From: UBA2336 sp037443645 | GTDB taxonomy: Bacteria > Bacteroidota > Bacteroidia > Cytophagales > Cyclobacteriaceae | Direction of reading: 5' to 3' | Assembly (NCBI GenBank): GCA_037443645.1 | Contig: JBBINY010000002.1 | Coordinates: forward strand, 1 to 64,000 | Length of the DNA stretch: 64,000 bases | Shown here: positions 18,395 through 27,502 of the stretch, one piece after another | Layout of the letters: every line of letters starts with the position of its first letter | How positions within the stretch are numbered: position 1 is the first letter of the stretch | Made by a program: the position numbers and the translations under genes | The notes under the pieces: generated by a model | What the model was told of the DNA's origin: nothing | Databases searched by the model: none | What the model saw: the letters and a program-made list of their open reading frames with translations, nothing else

Positions 18395-18538
18395 AGAAGC
18401 CATCTCAAAAATAGGTTCGTCATTGCGAGCGCAGCGAAACAATCTCCAATTCGGTATCCAAAACAGGGATTGCTTCGGTCTCCCGATAATATCGGGATCC
18501 CTCGCAATGACGTGATTGGTATTTTTGAGATGGCTTCT
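18395..18538. repeat. 144-bp palindromic MITE-like element
   Basis: Perfect 19-bp terminal inverted repeats (AGAAGCCATCTCAAAAATA at 18395-18413; complement at 18520-18538) enclose a second inverted pair (CGTCATTGCGAG 18418-18429 / CTCGCAATGACG 18501-18512) and a central hairpin (CCCGAT-AAT-ATCGGG, 18482-18496). The CGTCATTGCGAG core recurs in intergenic repeats of many bacteria. The 211-bp gap between genes is otherwise filled by a weaker hairpin (18541-18563). No transposase is present, so it would be non-autonomous. Confidence 0.85.
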
Positions 18539-18591
18539 ATACCCTTTGGCAAACCACAAGGGTTAGGCAAGGAAATCAAAGCAAGTGAACT

Positions 18592-18846
18592 ATGAAAGAT
18601 AAAATCAGGGCCATTGTGATGTTTCTCATAGCGGGTGTCTGTATTTACTACGGCTATTCCCAGCGCCACGAGGCAGAGGTACAGCGGGCAAAGGTGGAAG
18701 ACCTGTACCGGCAAATAAAAGCATTGAAAGAGGAAGCCGAAGCGGCACGCCTTGAGGCGGCTAAATTGAGGACGGTAATGGAGGCAGAACGGGAAAGAGT
18801 CCAACGCGCGTATGAGGAAGCACAAAAAAAATCATCCAAAAAATAG
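18592..18846 (+). CDS. small membrane-anchored coiled-coil protein
   Basis: 84 residues: one N-terminal transmembrane helix (AIVMFLIAGVCIYYGY), then a continuous charged coiled coil rich in Glu, Ala, Lys and Arg, ending QKKSSKK. No known domain. The architecture matches the next gene (90 residues), and its coiled-coil/basic end echoes the NagZ tail. The 6-bp gap to the next gene suggests an operon. Cell-envelope location is inferred from the helix; function is unknown. Confidence 0.65.
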   Translation: MKDKIRAIVMFLIAGVCIYYGYSQRHEAEVQRAKVEDLYRQIKALKEEAEAARLEAAKLRTVMEAERERVQRAYEEAQKKSSKK

Positions 18847-18852
18847 AGTGTC

Positions 18853-19125
18853 ATGAATTCAAAATTTCTAACCGTACTTTTTGCGGGCATAGCCATTCTT
18901 TCGATGGCTTTTGGTGTATACTATTACGATAAGGCCTCAATGCTGGGCCGGGAGACGGAGGAGTGGAAATTGAAGTACGAAGAAGCCATTGTAGATGCTG
19001 AAGAGGCGGGCCAACGACTCGAAGAGTTGAATGAAAAACTGCAGGTCGCTCTTGCCGAAGCTGAAATACAAAAAAGCATTGCCCTTAAGGCTTTGGAAGA
19101 GTCGCAAAAGAAGTCGCGCAAATAG
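18853..19125 (+). CDS. small membrane-anchored coiled-coil protein (paralogue-like)
   Basis: 90 residues: a transmembrane helix or uncleaved signal (FLTVLFAGIAILSMAFGVYYY), then a Glu-rich coiled coil with heptad-like spacing (EEWKLKYEEAIVDAEEAGQR) and a basic terminus QKKSRK. It has the same layout as the preceding gene but low identity outside the tail. hutG starts four bases after its stop. No function can be assigned. Confidence 0.65.
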   Translation: MNSKFLTVLFAGIAILSMAFGVYYYDKASMLGRETEEWKLKYEEAIVDAEEAGQRLEELNEKLQVALAEAEIQKSIALKALEESQKKSRK

Positions 19126-19128
19126 CGC

Positions 19129-19929
19129 ATGGAACCGTACCGCGTAATTCTACCCACGTCATCAAGAGTTCCCATTCTGTTGAGTATTCCGCATTGCGGC
19201 ACCGCGTTTCCGGACTCACTCCGCCAACAGTATAAGCCGGATTTGATCAATGCACCAGACGATACCGATTGGTATGTTCACCAATTGTATGAGTTTGCAC
19301 CTGCAATGGGCATTACCCTGATCCATGCCGTGTACAGCCGCTGGGTGATTGACCTGAACAGAAATCCGGAAGATAAACCCCTGTATACGGATGGGCGGAT
19401 AATAACCGGGCTTTGCCCGACAACCAATTTTTTAGGCGTGCCCATTTATGCCGATGAACGCACCGCGGTTACTCCTGATGATGTGCGACAACGGGTAAAC
19501 GAGTATTACCAGCCTTACCACAATAAACTAACAGGCATATTGAAGGATCTGAAACAACAATTTGGCATTGTGCTGCTGTGGGATTGCCACTCCATCCGTC
19601 AAACGGTGCCCACCATTCATAAAGAAAAGTTTCCCGATTTGATTTTAGGGGATGCCGATGGAACATCCGCATCGCCAGGCCTGATTGAGGTGGCTATTCA
19701 CAACCTGGAATCGGCAGGATATACATTCAGTCACAATTATCCGTTCAAAGGAGGTTACATTACCCGTGCATATGGGAAGCCGGCCGAGAACATACACGCC
19801 CTGCAACTGGAGATGAGCAAAGTGAATTACATGGATGATGCCGAAAAGGCATACGATGAAGCCCGTGCAAACCGGATGCGCATCATATTGATGAAAACCC
19901 TGGAGGAGTTAATCGCACGGATGAATTAA
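19129..19929 (+). CDS. hutG: N-formylglutamate amidohydrolase
   Basis: 266 residues. Opens with VPILLSIPHCGTAFPD, the metal-binding His-containing start of the N-formylglutamate deformylase family, followed by NAPDDTDWYVHQLY, YSRWVIDLNRNPEDK and WDCHSIRQ (second metal ligand region). It hydrolyses N-formyl-L-glutamate to glutamate and formate, the last step of the histidine pathway that uses HutF. Its TAA overlaps the start of hutF by one base (TAATG), so both are made together. hutH, hutU and hutI are not in the window. Confidence 0.9.
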   Translation: MEPYRVILPTSSRVPILLSIPHCGTAFPDSLRQQYKPDLINAPDDTDWYVHQLYEFAPAMGITLIHAVYSRWVIDLNRNPEDKPLYTDGRIITGLCPTTNFLGVPIYADERTAVTPDDVRQRVNEYYQPYHNKLTGILKDLKQQFGIVLLWDCHSIRQTVPTIHKEKFPDLILGDADGTSASPGLIEVAIHNLESAGYTFSHNYPFKGGYITRAYGKPAENIHALQLEMSKVNYMDDAEKAYDEARANRMRIILMKTLEELIARMN

Positions 19930-21305
19930 TGGAGATGATAAGATACTACCAATTCAAATCACTTCTTCAATCTTCGGGATGGTTGAGCCCGGCTTATGTT
20001 GGGGTGGACGAAGCCGGATGCATTCAGTACCTGTCGTCCAATCCTCCGGCAGAACCGACAGCCATTGAATTTGTAAGTGGCCTGGTGCTTCCGGGCTTTC
20101 AGAATGCCCACTCGCACGCCTTTCAATATGCCATGGCAGGACTGGCTGAGAATCATCCGGCTGGAACAGATGATGACTTCTGGACATGGCGGGAGGAGAT
20201 GTACAAGTGTGCCCTGTCCGTAGACCCCGATCAGTCCGAAGCCATTGCAGCGATGGTGTATGCTGAAATGGTACGACAGGGCTATACTCATGTAGCAGAG
20301 TTTCACTACCTGCATCACGACAAGGACGGGAAACCGTATTCGAATCTTGCCGAAATGGGGGAGCGCATGCTAAGCGCAGCCCGACTGGCAGGGATAAAGA
20401 TTACACTCATCCCTGTTTTTTATCAAAAGGGAGGATTTGGCATGGAACCGCAACCGCGACAAAAACGGTTCATCTCACAAACGGTTGACGATTACTTTCA
20501 TTTGCTGGATGATACCGCAGCAGCCGTGAAAAATTTTTCAGATGCCTGGCTGGGATTTAGTGTGCACTCCCTTCGGGCAGTTGATCTGAACGACATCATC
20601 ACCACCTGGAAACAAGGCCCTCCATTCATTCCCTTCCACCTTCATGTGGCAGAACAAAGAAAAGAAGTGGAGGATTGCATCGCCTATTGCGGTAAACGAC
20701 CGATGCAATGGGTACTTGAAAATCTTCCGGTTAATCAACGGTTTAACCTGGTGCATTCAACCCATCTGGATGATGCCGAATTGAACGGTGTGGCTGCCTC
20801 CGGGGCGAATGTTGTGTTGTGCCCTTCCACTGAAGGAAACCTGGGAGACGGAATTTTCAGAATGAAAGAATACGTTAAACTCAGCGGGCGCTGGTGCATC
20901 GGCACGGACAGCCACATCGGACTGAACCCGTTTGAGGAGTTGCGGATGATTGACTACCGCCAGCGGCTGATCACCAACAAACGCAATACGGTAAGCGGAA
21001 ATGCGGCCTCTTATTTTGTAAACGAATGCGTGTTACGTGGCCGGCTGGCCATGGGCCTCACCACAACTGACTGTTTTGAGGTTGGTCAGCCGTTTGATGC
21101 GCTCGTTATCAATGCGGGCAGCCACCTCTTTTCCGACACCTCAGCCGATAGGTTGCTTCCCTCAATCGTGTACACGTCCGATTCAAGCCGGCACCTGGGC
21201 ACGATCGTCAACGGAAAGTGGGTTGTAAAAAATCAACATCACAAGAATGGCCATGCCATTAAAACGGCATTTTCAAAAGTCATGAACGGGTTAAATAACC
21301 GTTGA
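19929..21305 (+). CDS. hutF: formimidoylglutamate deiminase
   Basis: A 458-residue amidohydrolase-superfamily metalloenzyme. Metal ligands: QNAHSHAFQYAM, HLHVAEQ, NLVHSTHL and GTDSHIGLNPFEELRM; the FWTWREEMY segment is typical of HutF and separates it from guanine and chlorohydrolase relatives. It converts N-formimino-glutamate to N-formyl-glutamate plus ammonia, feeding HutG just upstream. A second in-frame ATG six bases later (MIRYYQFKS) is an equally good start. Confidence 0.9.
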   Translation: MEMIRYYQFKSLLQSSGWLSPAYVGVDEAGCIQYLSSNPPAEPTAIEFVSGLVLPGFQNAHSHAFQYAMAGLAENHPAGTDDDFWTWREEMYKCALSVDPDQSEAIAAMVYAEMVRQGYTHVAEFHYLHHDKDGKPYSNLAEMGERMLSAARLAGIKITLIPVFYQKGGFGMEPQPRQKRFISQTVDDYFHLLDDTAAAVKNFSDAWLGFSVHSLRAVDLNDIITTWKQGPPFIPFHLHVAEQRKEVEDCIAYCGKRPMQWVLENLPVNQRFNLVHSTHLDDAELNGVAASGANVVLCPSTEGNLGDGIFRMKEYVKLSGRWCIGTDSHIGLNPFEELRMIDYRQRLITNKRNTVSGNAASYFVNECVLRGRLAMGLTTTDCFEVGQPFDALVINAGSHLFSDTSADRLLPSIVYTSDSSRHLGTIVNGKWVVKNQHHKNGHAIKTAFSKVMNGLNNR

Positions 21306-21388
21306 TCATTTTCTTACACCAATGCAAAAGTTTATTGGAGGAGCCCGGGAAAATTCCGTACTTCTCGGCCCGTTAACTTAAAAATGTC

Positions 21389-24300
21389 ATGAAGAGAATC
21401 ATTACCCTCGCGGCAGCGTTGCTGGTGTTATCCGGCTTGCTGCTTGCTCAAAAATCCAAACCCGCTTCAACCACCGCTTCTGCGCAACCCGCCACATTCA
21501 AAGCCGAGTGGTATAAAGGATTAAAGTGGCGAAACATCGGGCCGTTTCGGGGTGGCCGTTCAAATGCGGTTTCAGGTGTTATCGGCAACGATCAGGTTTA
21601 CTTTACCGGATACACCGGTGGGGGCATCTGGAAGACACAGGATGCCGGCATAACCTGGAATAATATCTCCGATGGATTTTTTAAGACAGGCTCCGTTGGC
21701 GATATCGCAGTGAGCGAATCCGATCCCAATGTGATTTATGTGGGCATGGGAGAGCATGCCGTGCGCGGGGTGATGACCTCCTATGGCGATGGCGTGTACA
21801 AATCGGTGGATGGCGGCAAGACCTGGAAAAATGTCGGCCTGGAAAAAACGCGTCATATTTCTGATGTTATCATTCATCCAACCAACCCCGACATTGTGTA
21901 CGTGGCCGCACAAGGCCCTGTTCATGGAGCCAGCCCCGAGCGGGGCATTTACAAATCAACCGATGGCGGAGCTACCTGGAAAAGGACGCTGTTTGTTGAT
22001 GACAACACGGGCGCTTCTTCGCTGAGCATCGATAGAACCAACCCGCGTATTCTTTATGCTGCAACATGGCAACACCGCAGGTATCCGTGGAAGGTAGAGA
22101 GTGGCGGACCGGGAAGCTCCATCTGGAAATCAACCGATGGCGGTGATACATGGACCAGGATTAACGAAGGACTTCCCAAACTGATGGGAAAGATCGGAGT
22201 ATCCGTTTCTCCGGCTAATCCCAATCGTGTGTTTGCCATTGTGGAGGCTGAGAAAGGAAAGGACGGACTATACCGCTCGGACGATGGAGGAAAGAAGTGG
22301 AATCATCTTTCAAGCGATCAGAACATTACCTCACGCTCATGGTATTATATGGAAGTGTTTGCCGATCCGGTGAATGCTGATGTCTTGTACGTACTCAACG
22401 CCCCGATGATGAAATCCATTGATGGAGGAAGAACGTTTCAAAACATTCGGGTAGGCCATGGCGATACGCACGATTTGTGGATCAATCCGAATAACAATCA
22501 GAATATGATCTTAGGTGACGATGGCGGAGGCGAAATAACCTTCAATGGCGGCAAAAGCTGGTCGCCTTTAAATAATCAACCTACGGCACAGTTTTACCGG
22601 GTAAATGTTGACAATCTTTTCCCCTTCCGTGTTTATGGCGGGCAGCAGGATAACACATCCATGGTCATTAAAAGCCGCAACAACAGTTTCGGATTAACCG
22701 AGCAGGATTGGTTTGAAGGACCCGGCTGTGAGTCGGCTTACATTGCGTTTGATCCGAACAACCCCGTGTTGATGTATGGCGGCTGTTACCAGGGCAACAT
22801 TGATGTGCTCGATACGCGCACCAATGAGCGGAAGGACATCATGCAGTATCCGTCAACCAACCTGGCGTATCGCGCCAAGGATATGAAATACAGGTTTAAC
22901 TGGAACGCCCCGTTAATTGCCTCACCGCATGATCCGAACACGATATACCATGCAGCCAACGTGGTGTTTAAAACCACCAACGGAGGTATAAACTGGGAAG
23001 TGATCAGTCCTGATCTTACCCGCAACGATACCACCAAACAGCAACAGGGTGGAGGACCCATTACCAACGAAGGAGCAGGCGGTGAGAACTACAACACCAT
23101 CTATTACCTGATTGAGTCCGTGCATGAAAAGGGCGTGATGTATGCCGGCAGCGACTGCGGCCTGGTGCACATCACCAAAGACGGAGGCAAAACCTGGCAG
23201 AACATAACCCCGGCCGGCTTACCGGAGGGCATGATTCATTCCATTGAAGTTTCACCTCACGATAAGGCCACCGCCTATATTTCTGCCTCGCGCTATAAAT
23301 TCAATGACTACTCCAACATGACCTATAAAACCACCGATTATGGAAAGACGTGGACGAAAATCAGCAGCGGAGTGGATGCTGACGATTTCATCAAGGTGAT
23401 CCGCGAGGATAAAAAGGTAAAAGACCTGTTGTATGCCGGAGCTGAACGCGGTTTTTATGTTTCGTTCAACGGGGGAGCCGGCTGGAACAAATTGCAACTG
23501 AATCTGCCGGTAGTCCCGGTAACCGATCTGATCATTCAAGGCAACGACCTGGTGGCTTCCACGGCCGGCCGTTCGTTCTGGATTCTGGATGACCTCAGCG
23601 CCATTCAGCAATCGAAAGGCAATTTTGGAAACGCAGCGGCTAAACTGTTTCAACCCAAGCCCACCGTTCGCTATCCGGCCATTACCATCCCGGAGTGGAT
23701 GGGCAACATTCCCGGTTTAGGCATGAACCCGATGGATGGTGTAGTACTCGATTACTACCTGAAAGAAAAAGCCGACACCAACACGGTTCGCCTGGAAATT
23801 TTTGATGCGGGCGGTAAGAAAATCCGCAGGTACACGAATAAAAAAGACGAGGCATTTAAGCTTTTTCCCGGTGGCCCGCCTGAGCCCCAGGTTATTCCTT
23901 CGGAGGCCGGTGTAAACCGCTTTGCGTGGGATTTCAGAACGGAAACCCTGCCGGCCATTGATAATGCTTATGTGTATGGCGATTACCGCGGCCACCGCGT
24001 GGCACCCGGAAGGTATAAGGCACGTTTAATGTACAAGGGTGAGTCATCGGACGTTGATTTCGAAATCACACAAGATCCTAACCTGAAGGTTACGCCTGCC
24101 GACTGGGCCACCCAGCAACAGTTTATTGAACAGGTGGAAGCCCGGCTGAATGAAATCACTGCGGCTGTTAACGCCATGCGCAAAGTGAAGAAGCAGATTG
24201 AAAACTATAACGAATTGCTGAAAGAGAAGGCTGATGCAAGGGATGCCGTTGCGACCGGCAAAGACCTGATTAAAAAAATTGACAAATGGGAGGAGAACGT

Positions 24301-24556
24301 GGTGCAGACGAAGCAGAAAAACTTTCAGGACGTAATCAATTTTCCGAGCAAGCTGAACACGGAGTTTTTTGCCGTTCGTGCGGTTGCCGATGTGCACGAT
24401 CCGCGGGTTACGCAGGGTGCGCGCGACCGGTTTGCCGACCTGGAAAAACAATGGAAACTCCACCAGCAACAGTTGAAAGATCTGCTGGATAAAGACGTGG
24501 CAGCCTACAACAGAATGTTCAGGGACAAGAATGTTCCGGCTGTGATTACGGATTAG
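21389..24556 (+). CDS. large secreted BNR/Asp-box (sortilin-like) repeat protein
   Basis: 1055 residues with signal peptide MKRIITLAAALLVLSGLLLA. Residues about 45-760 form repeated beta-propeller blades with BNR/Asp-box signatures (GGIWKTQDAGITWNN, GVYKSVDGGKTWKNV, SIWKSTDGGDTWTRI, SDDGGKKWNH, TKDGGKTWQN). A later domain with YTNKKDEAFKLFPGG and VAPGRYKARL looks like a beta-sandwich, followed by a helical C-terminus (about 910-1050). Databases often label such proteins glycosyl hydrolase or VPS10/sortilin-like; I see no glycosidase active site and cannot define the role. Periplasmic or outer-surface location is likely. An S9 peptidase converges from the right. Confidence 0.85.
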   Translation: MKRIITLAAALLVLSGLLLAQKSKPASTTASAQPATFKAEWYKGLKWRNIGPFRGGRSNAVSGVIGNDQVYFTGYTGGGIWKTQDAGITWNNISDGFFKTGSVGDIAVSESDPNVIYVGMGEHAVRGVMTSYGDGVYKSVDGGKTWKNVGLEKTRHISDVIIHPTNPDIVYVAAQGPVHGASPERGIYKSTDGGATWKRTLFVDDNTGASSLSIDRTNPRILYAATWQHRRYPWKVESGGPGSSIWKSTDGGDTWTRINEGLPKLMGKIGVSVSPANPNRVFAIVEAEKGKDGLYRSDDGGKKWNHLSSDQNITSRSWYYMEVFADPVNADVLYVLNAPMMKSIDGGRTFQNIRVGHGDTHDLWINPNNNQNMILGDDGGGEITFNGGKSWSPLNNQPTAQFYRVNVDNLFPFRVYGGQQDNTSMVIKSRNNSFGLTEQDWFEGPGCESAYIAFDPNNPVLMYGGCYQGNIDVLDTRTNERKDIMQYPSTNLAYRAKDMKYRFNWNAPLIASPHDPNTIYHAANVVFKTTNGGINWEVISPDLTRNDTTKQQQGGGPITNEGAGGENYNTIYYLIESVHEKGVMYAGSDCGLVHITKDGGKTWQNITPAGLPEGMIHSIEVSPHDKATAYISASRYKFNDYSNMTYKTTDYGKTWTKISSGVDADDFIKVIREDKKVKDLLYAGAERGFYVSFNGGAGWNKLQLNLPVVPVTDLIIQGNDLVASTAGRSFWILDDLSAIQQSKGNFGNAAAKLFQPKPTVRYPAITIPEWMGNIPGLGMNPMDGVVLDYYLKEKADTNTVRLEIFDAGGKKIRRYTNKKDEAFKLFPGGPPEPQVIPSEAGVNRFAWDFRTETLPAIDNAYVYGDYRGHRVAPGRYKARLMYKGESSDVDFEITQDPNLKVTPADWATQQQFIEQVEARLNEITAAVNAMRKVKKQIENYNELLKEKADARDAVATGKDLIKKIDKWEENVVQTKQKNFQDVINFPSKLNTEFFAVRAVADVHDPRVTQGARDRFADLEKQWKLHQQQLKDLLDKDVAAYNRMFRDKNVPAVITD

Positions 24557-24572
24557 ACAAGGTTTGGGTGTT

Positions 24573-24600
24573 GTTATGCTGAGCGCAGCGAAGCATCTTT
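24573..24600. repeat. short palindromic repeat between convergent genes, possible bidirectional terminator
   Basis: GTTATGCTGAGCGCAGCGAA followed by GCATCTTT contains an interrupted palindrome (ATGCT 24576-24580 / AGCAT 24592-24596) followed by a T-run. It is related to the copies at 37947-38063. It sits in the 63-bp gap between two converging genes, where termination is needed for both. Confidence 0.6.
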
Positions 24601-24619
24601 TATGAAGGGAAAGCTTTTC

Positions 24620-26956
24620 TTACTTCAGGTTTTCCTCAAACAGTTTCAGAATACGCTTGTACTCGTCCGTCCAACTGCTGGGCTCAACAAAGCCATGGTC
24701 TTCAAGCGGGTAAACGGCCAGTTCCCAGTTGTCTTTTCCGAGTTCAATCAGCCGTTGCGCCAGCCTCACCACATCCTGAAAGTGTACGTTCACGTCAACC
24801 ATGCCGTGGCAAATAAGCAGCGCGCCCTTCAACCCTTCGGCATGATAGATGGGTGAACTTTTGGCATAGGCCAGGCTGTCGGTGTATGGAAGGTTTAAAA
24901 TGTTTGAGGTGTAGGGATGGTTGTAGTGCGCCCAGTCGGTTACCGGCCGCAGGGCTGCACCTGCTGCAAACACATCGGGTGTAGTGAACATGCCCATCAG
25001 GGTAATGAAGCCCCCGTACGAGCCGCCATAAATGCCGATGCGTTTTGGGTCAATGCCATGTTCCTTCACCAGCCAGGCAGCGCCATCCACATGATCGGTT
25101 AAATCTTTGCCACCCATAAACTGATAGATGCCCGCGCGCCAATCGCGGCCGTAACCGGCACTGGCGCGATAGTCCATATCCAAAACGGTGTAGCCTTTAT
25201 CGGCCAGCAGGTTGTGAAACATGTATTCGCGGAAGTAGCTGCTCCACCATTTGTGAGCATTCTGCAAATAGCCGGCACCGTGCACAAAAATTACAGCAGC
25301 GCCATTCGGTTTTTCGGGCTTGTACAGGCGGGTGTACACCTCGGCACCATCGCGGGCTTTAAAAGTGGTGAGCACCGGATCGCGCCACGGGTATGACTTG
25401 AATTCATCCGTAAGCGAATACGTGATTTGCTGAGGTTTAGCGCTTGCTTTATTTTCCTGAATAAACAACTCCCACGGTTTGTTGCTGTAGGAATACCGAT
25501 AAGCAACCATCTTCTCATCCGGTGACATGGCCACCTCATGTGCACCGGTGAGGCTGGTAATTTTTTCAGCCTTACCGCCAGTTACCGCTAGCCGGTAAAG
25601 GTGCTTTTCGCCCGGATGCACTTCGTTGGTAATGAGGTAAAAGAATTTCTTATCGCGTGAGAGATCAACGGATTGCACTTCGTACTTACCTGAAGTAAGC
25701 GCCTGCTTTTTGCCGGTGGCGACATCCACAAGGTACAGGTGAGAGTATCCCGTTTCTTCCGATTGATACCAAAGCGTTTTGTTATCGGCCAGCCAGCCAA
25801 GGCTGGAGCCCCCGAAGCCCCCGGTTCCCGGTCCGCCAATCCAGGCATCGTCATGCTGCCGGTCAATCAGCGATAGCTTTTGTGTGGCCGCATCGAGTTT
25901 CATAATCCAGCGGTCTTTGTTATCGGCTGCACGGATTTGGACTACGGCATGCTTTCCATCGGGCGACCAAACCGGGCCGAAAAAGGATACGGCACGGGGC
26001 TGGGGTTTCTTTTCTTTGCCGTCATCCTTACCCGAAAGGTGAGCGGGCTTATCGGTAATGCCGGGGATGTCATCGGTTTTCACCTGAAGCACGGTGTCGC
26101 GCCTGATGTCATACACATAAAATTCCTGTGTATTTTGTGGAGCGCCCACTTTGGTGCGTGCTGTAATGTCTTCGGTAAAGCCAGTTTCGGTTACGTAGCT
26201 GGGCACGATGGTAGTTTTGGCATTGACGTTTTTGGTGAGGATAAACGTTACAAAGTTTCCATCCGGACTAAGCCGTGGCTGGTTCAGCATTTTTTCGTCA
26301 AGGTAAATTTCTTTGGGGCGTTTTGGTTCTTCTGTTTTTCGGAAATCGCGCGAAGCATCGCGTTTCTCCTTGCGCTCCTTCAGCACGCTGATGTAAGCCA
26401 GCTGATCTTGTTTGAGCCATTTTTGTTGCTCGGTCTCGGCCGGTATGGATGGCTTTTTTCCGCGTTTGAAATCGGTGAGCTGTGCAAAATTTCCGGTTCC
26501 GATTTCCCATGCATAGAGATTCTGATCGTAGAGATAGATAACTTTTTTCTCATCGCCCGAAAAATACGGGTTGCTTTCGCGGCCAACGGTATGCGTAACA
26601 GCGGTTGATTTTCCTGAAACAACATCCAGTAAATGGATATCCCCATTTTTTTCATACGCCATTTTGGTATAGGCGTTGTTGTACGTGCCCGGCTCGGGCA
26701 GGTTTATCCGTTCAGCTTTCGATACTTTCTGCGGAGTGCGATTTTGAAACGTAATTTTATAGAGCGAATCGCCCGGAGCATTTTCGGGATTCCAGTTGAA
26801 GTAAATGGTTTTGCTGTCGTGCGACCAGCGAATATTGGAAGGCGAAGTGCCTATCCATTTCGGGTCGCGCATAATTTTTTCTACGGTCAGCTCCGATACC
26901 TGAGCGGTGGACGAAACGGACATCAACAGCAAAAGAAAACCAATAAGTGTACGCAT
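24620..26956 (-). CDS. S9 family (DPP IV-like) prolyl oligopeptidase
   Basis: 778 residues from the ATG at 26956 (MRTLIGFLLLLMSVSSTAQ, signal peptide); an upstream extension adds eight residues. A beta-propeller (about 40-500, WSHDSKTIYFNW, VAMSPDEKMVAYRYS) precedes an alpha/beta hydrolase domain with GIYGGSYGGF (nucleophile Ser about 645), the Asp in HGMVDVNVHFQD (about 719) and the His in LEDHGF (about 752). The family removes dipeptides or cleaves short peptides after Pro or Ala in the periplasm; the exact specificity is not visible. Bacteroidota commonly hold several paralogues for peptide scavenging. Confidence 0.92.
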   Translation of the reverse strand: MRTLIGFLLLLMSVSSTAQVSELTVEKIMRDPKWIGTSPSNIRWSHDSKTIYFNWNPENAPGDSLYKITFQNRTPQKVSKAERINLPEPGTYNNAYTKMAYEKNGDIHLLDVVSGKSTAVTHTVGRESNPYFSGDEKKVIYLYDQNLYAWEIGTGNFAQLTDFKRGKKPSIPAETEQQKWLKQDQLAYISVLKERKEKRDASRDFRKTEEPKRPKEIYLDEKMLNQPRLSPDGNFVTFILTKNVNAKTTIVPSYVTETGFTEDITARTKVGAPQNTQEFYVYDIRRDTVLQVKTDDIPGITDKPAHLSGKDDGKEKKPQPRAVSFFGPVWSPDGKHAVVQIRAADNKDRWIMKLDAATQKLSLIDRQHDDAWIGGPGTGGFGGSSLGWLADNKTLWYQSEETGYSHLYLVDVATGKKQALTSGKYEVQSVDLSRDKKFFYLITNEVHPGEKHLYRLAVTGGKAEKITSLTGAHEVAMSPDEKMVAYRYSYSNKPWELFIQENKASAKPQQITYSLTDEFKSYPWRDPVLTTFKARDGAEVYTRLYKPEKPNGAAVIFVHGAGYLQNAHKWWSSYFREYMFHNLLADKGYTVLDMDYRASAGYGRDWRAGIYQFMGGKDLTDHVDGAAWLVKEHGIDPKRIGIYGGSYGGFITLMGMFTTPDVFAAGAALRPVTDWAHYNHPYTSNILNLPYTDSLAYAKSSPIYHAEGLKGALLICHGMVDVNVHFQDVVRLAQRLIELGKDNWELAVYPLEDHGFVEPSSWTDEYKRILKLFEENLK

Positions 26957-27022
26957 AAGAACTATATTTTTTGACGACAAGATAGAATATATTAGGGGAG
27001 AGGATTAACCACTTTTACACGA

Positions 27023-27502
27023 ATGACCATCCGCACGATTCGCCCGGAAGATACAGCGCAGGTTGCCCGTATCATCCGCACTGTCATGCCCGAGTTTGGC
27101 GCCAGTGGCGCAGGCTTCGCTATTCACGACAAGGAAGTGGACGCTATGTATTCAACCTACACCCAACCCCGATGCGCTTATTTTGTGTGCGAAGAGGGCG
27201 GAAGGATTATTGGCGGAGGCGGAGTGGCACCGCTTGAAGGGGGCGATGCTCACACCTGCGAACTGAAAAAGATGTATTTCCTGCCGGAAGGAAGAAGAAA
27301 AGGGCTGGGGCAACGGGTATTGAATGAATGCCTGAAGGCTGCTGCTGAAATGGGGTTTCAGTATTGCTACCTGGAAACGTTTAACACCATGAAAGACGCC
27401 ATGAAGTTGTATGAGAAAAACGGGTTTGAAAAAATTCCGGGTCCGTGCGGCAACACGGGTCACTTCGCATGCGATACCTTCTACCGCAAAAAACTCATTT
27501 AG
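27023..27502 (+). CDS. GNAT-family N-acetyltransferase
   Basis: 159 residues. The acetyl-CoA binding motif is MYFLPEGRRKGLGQRVLNE, with YCYLETFNTMKDAMKLYEKN (motif B) after it. The N-terminus MTIRTIRPEDTAQVARIIR is a typical GNAT start. The acceptor substrate cannot be predicted. Its stop overlaps that of the convergent lipoprotein gene (27499-27502). Confidence 0.88.
   Translation: MTIRTIRPEDTAQVARIIRTVMPEFGASGAGFAIHDKEVDAMYSTYTQPRCAYFVCEEGGRIIGGGGVAPLEGGDAHTCELKKMYFLPEGRRKGLGQRVLNECLKAAAEMGFQYCYLETFNTMKDAMKLYEKNGFEKIPGPCGNTGHFACDTFYRKKLI

Noticed and set aside
18380..18595. 71-residue open frame after nagZ
   Set aside because: Consists almost entirely of the palindromic repeat, which is open by chance.
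25880..26608. 242-residue open frame antisense to the S9 peptidase
   Set aside because: Lies wholly inside a well-supported gene, has no domain, and shows composition of an antisense shadow.
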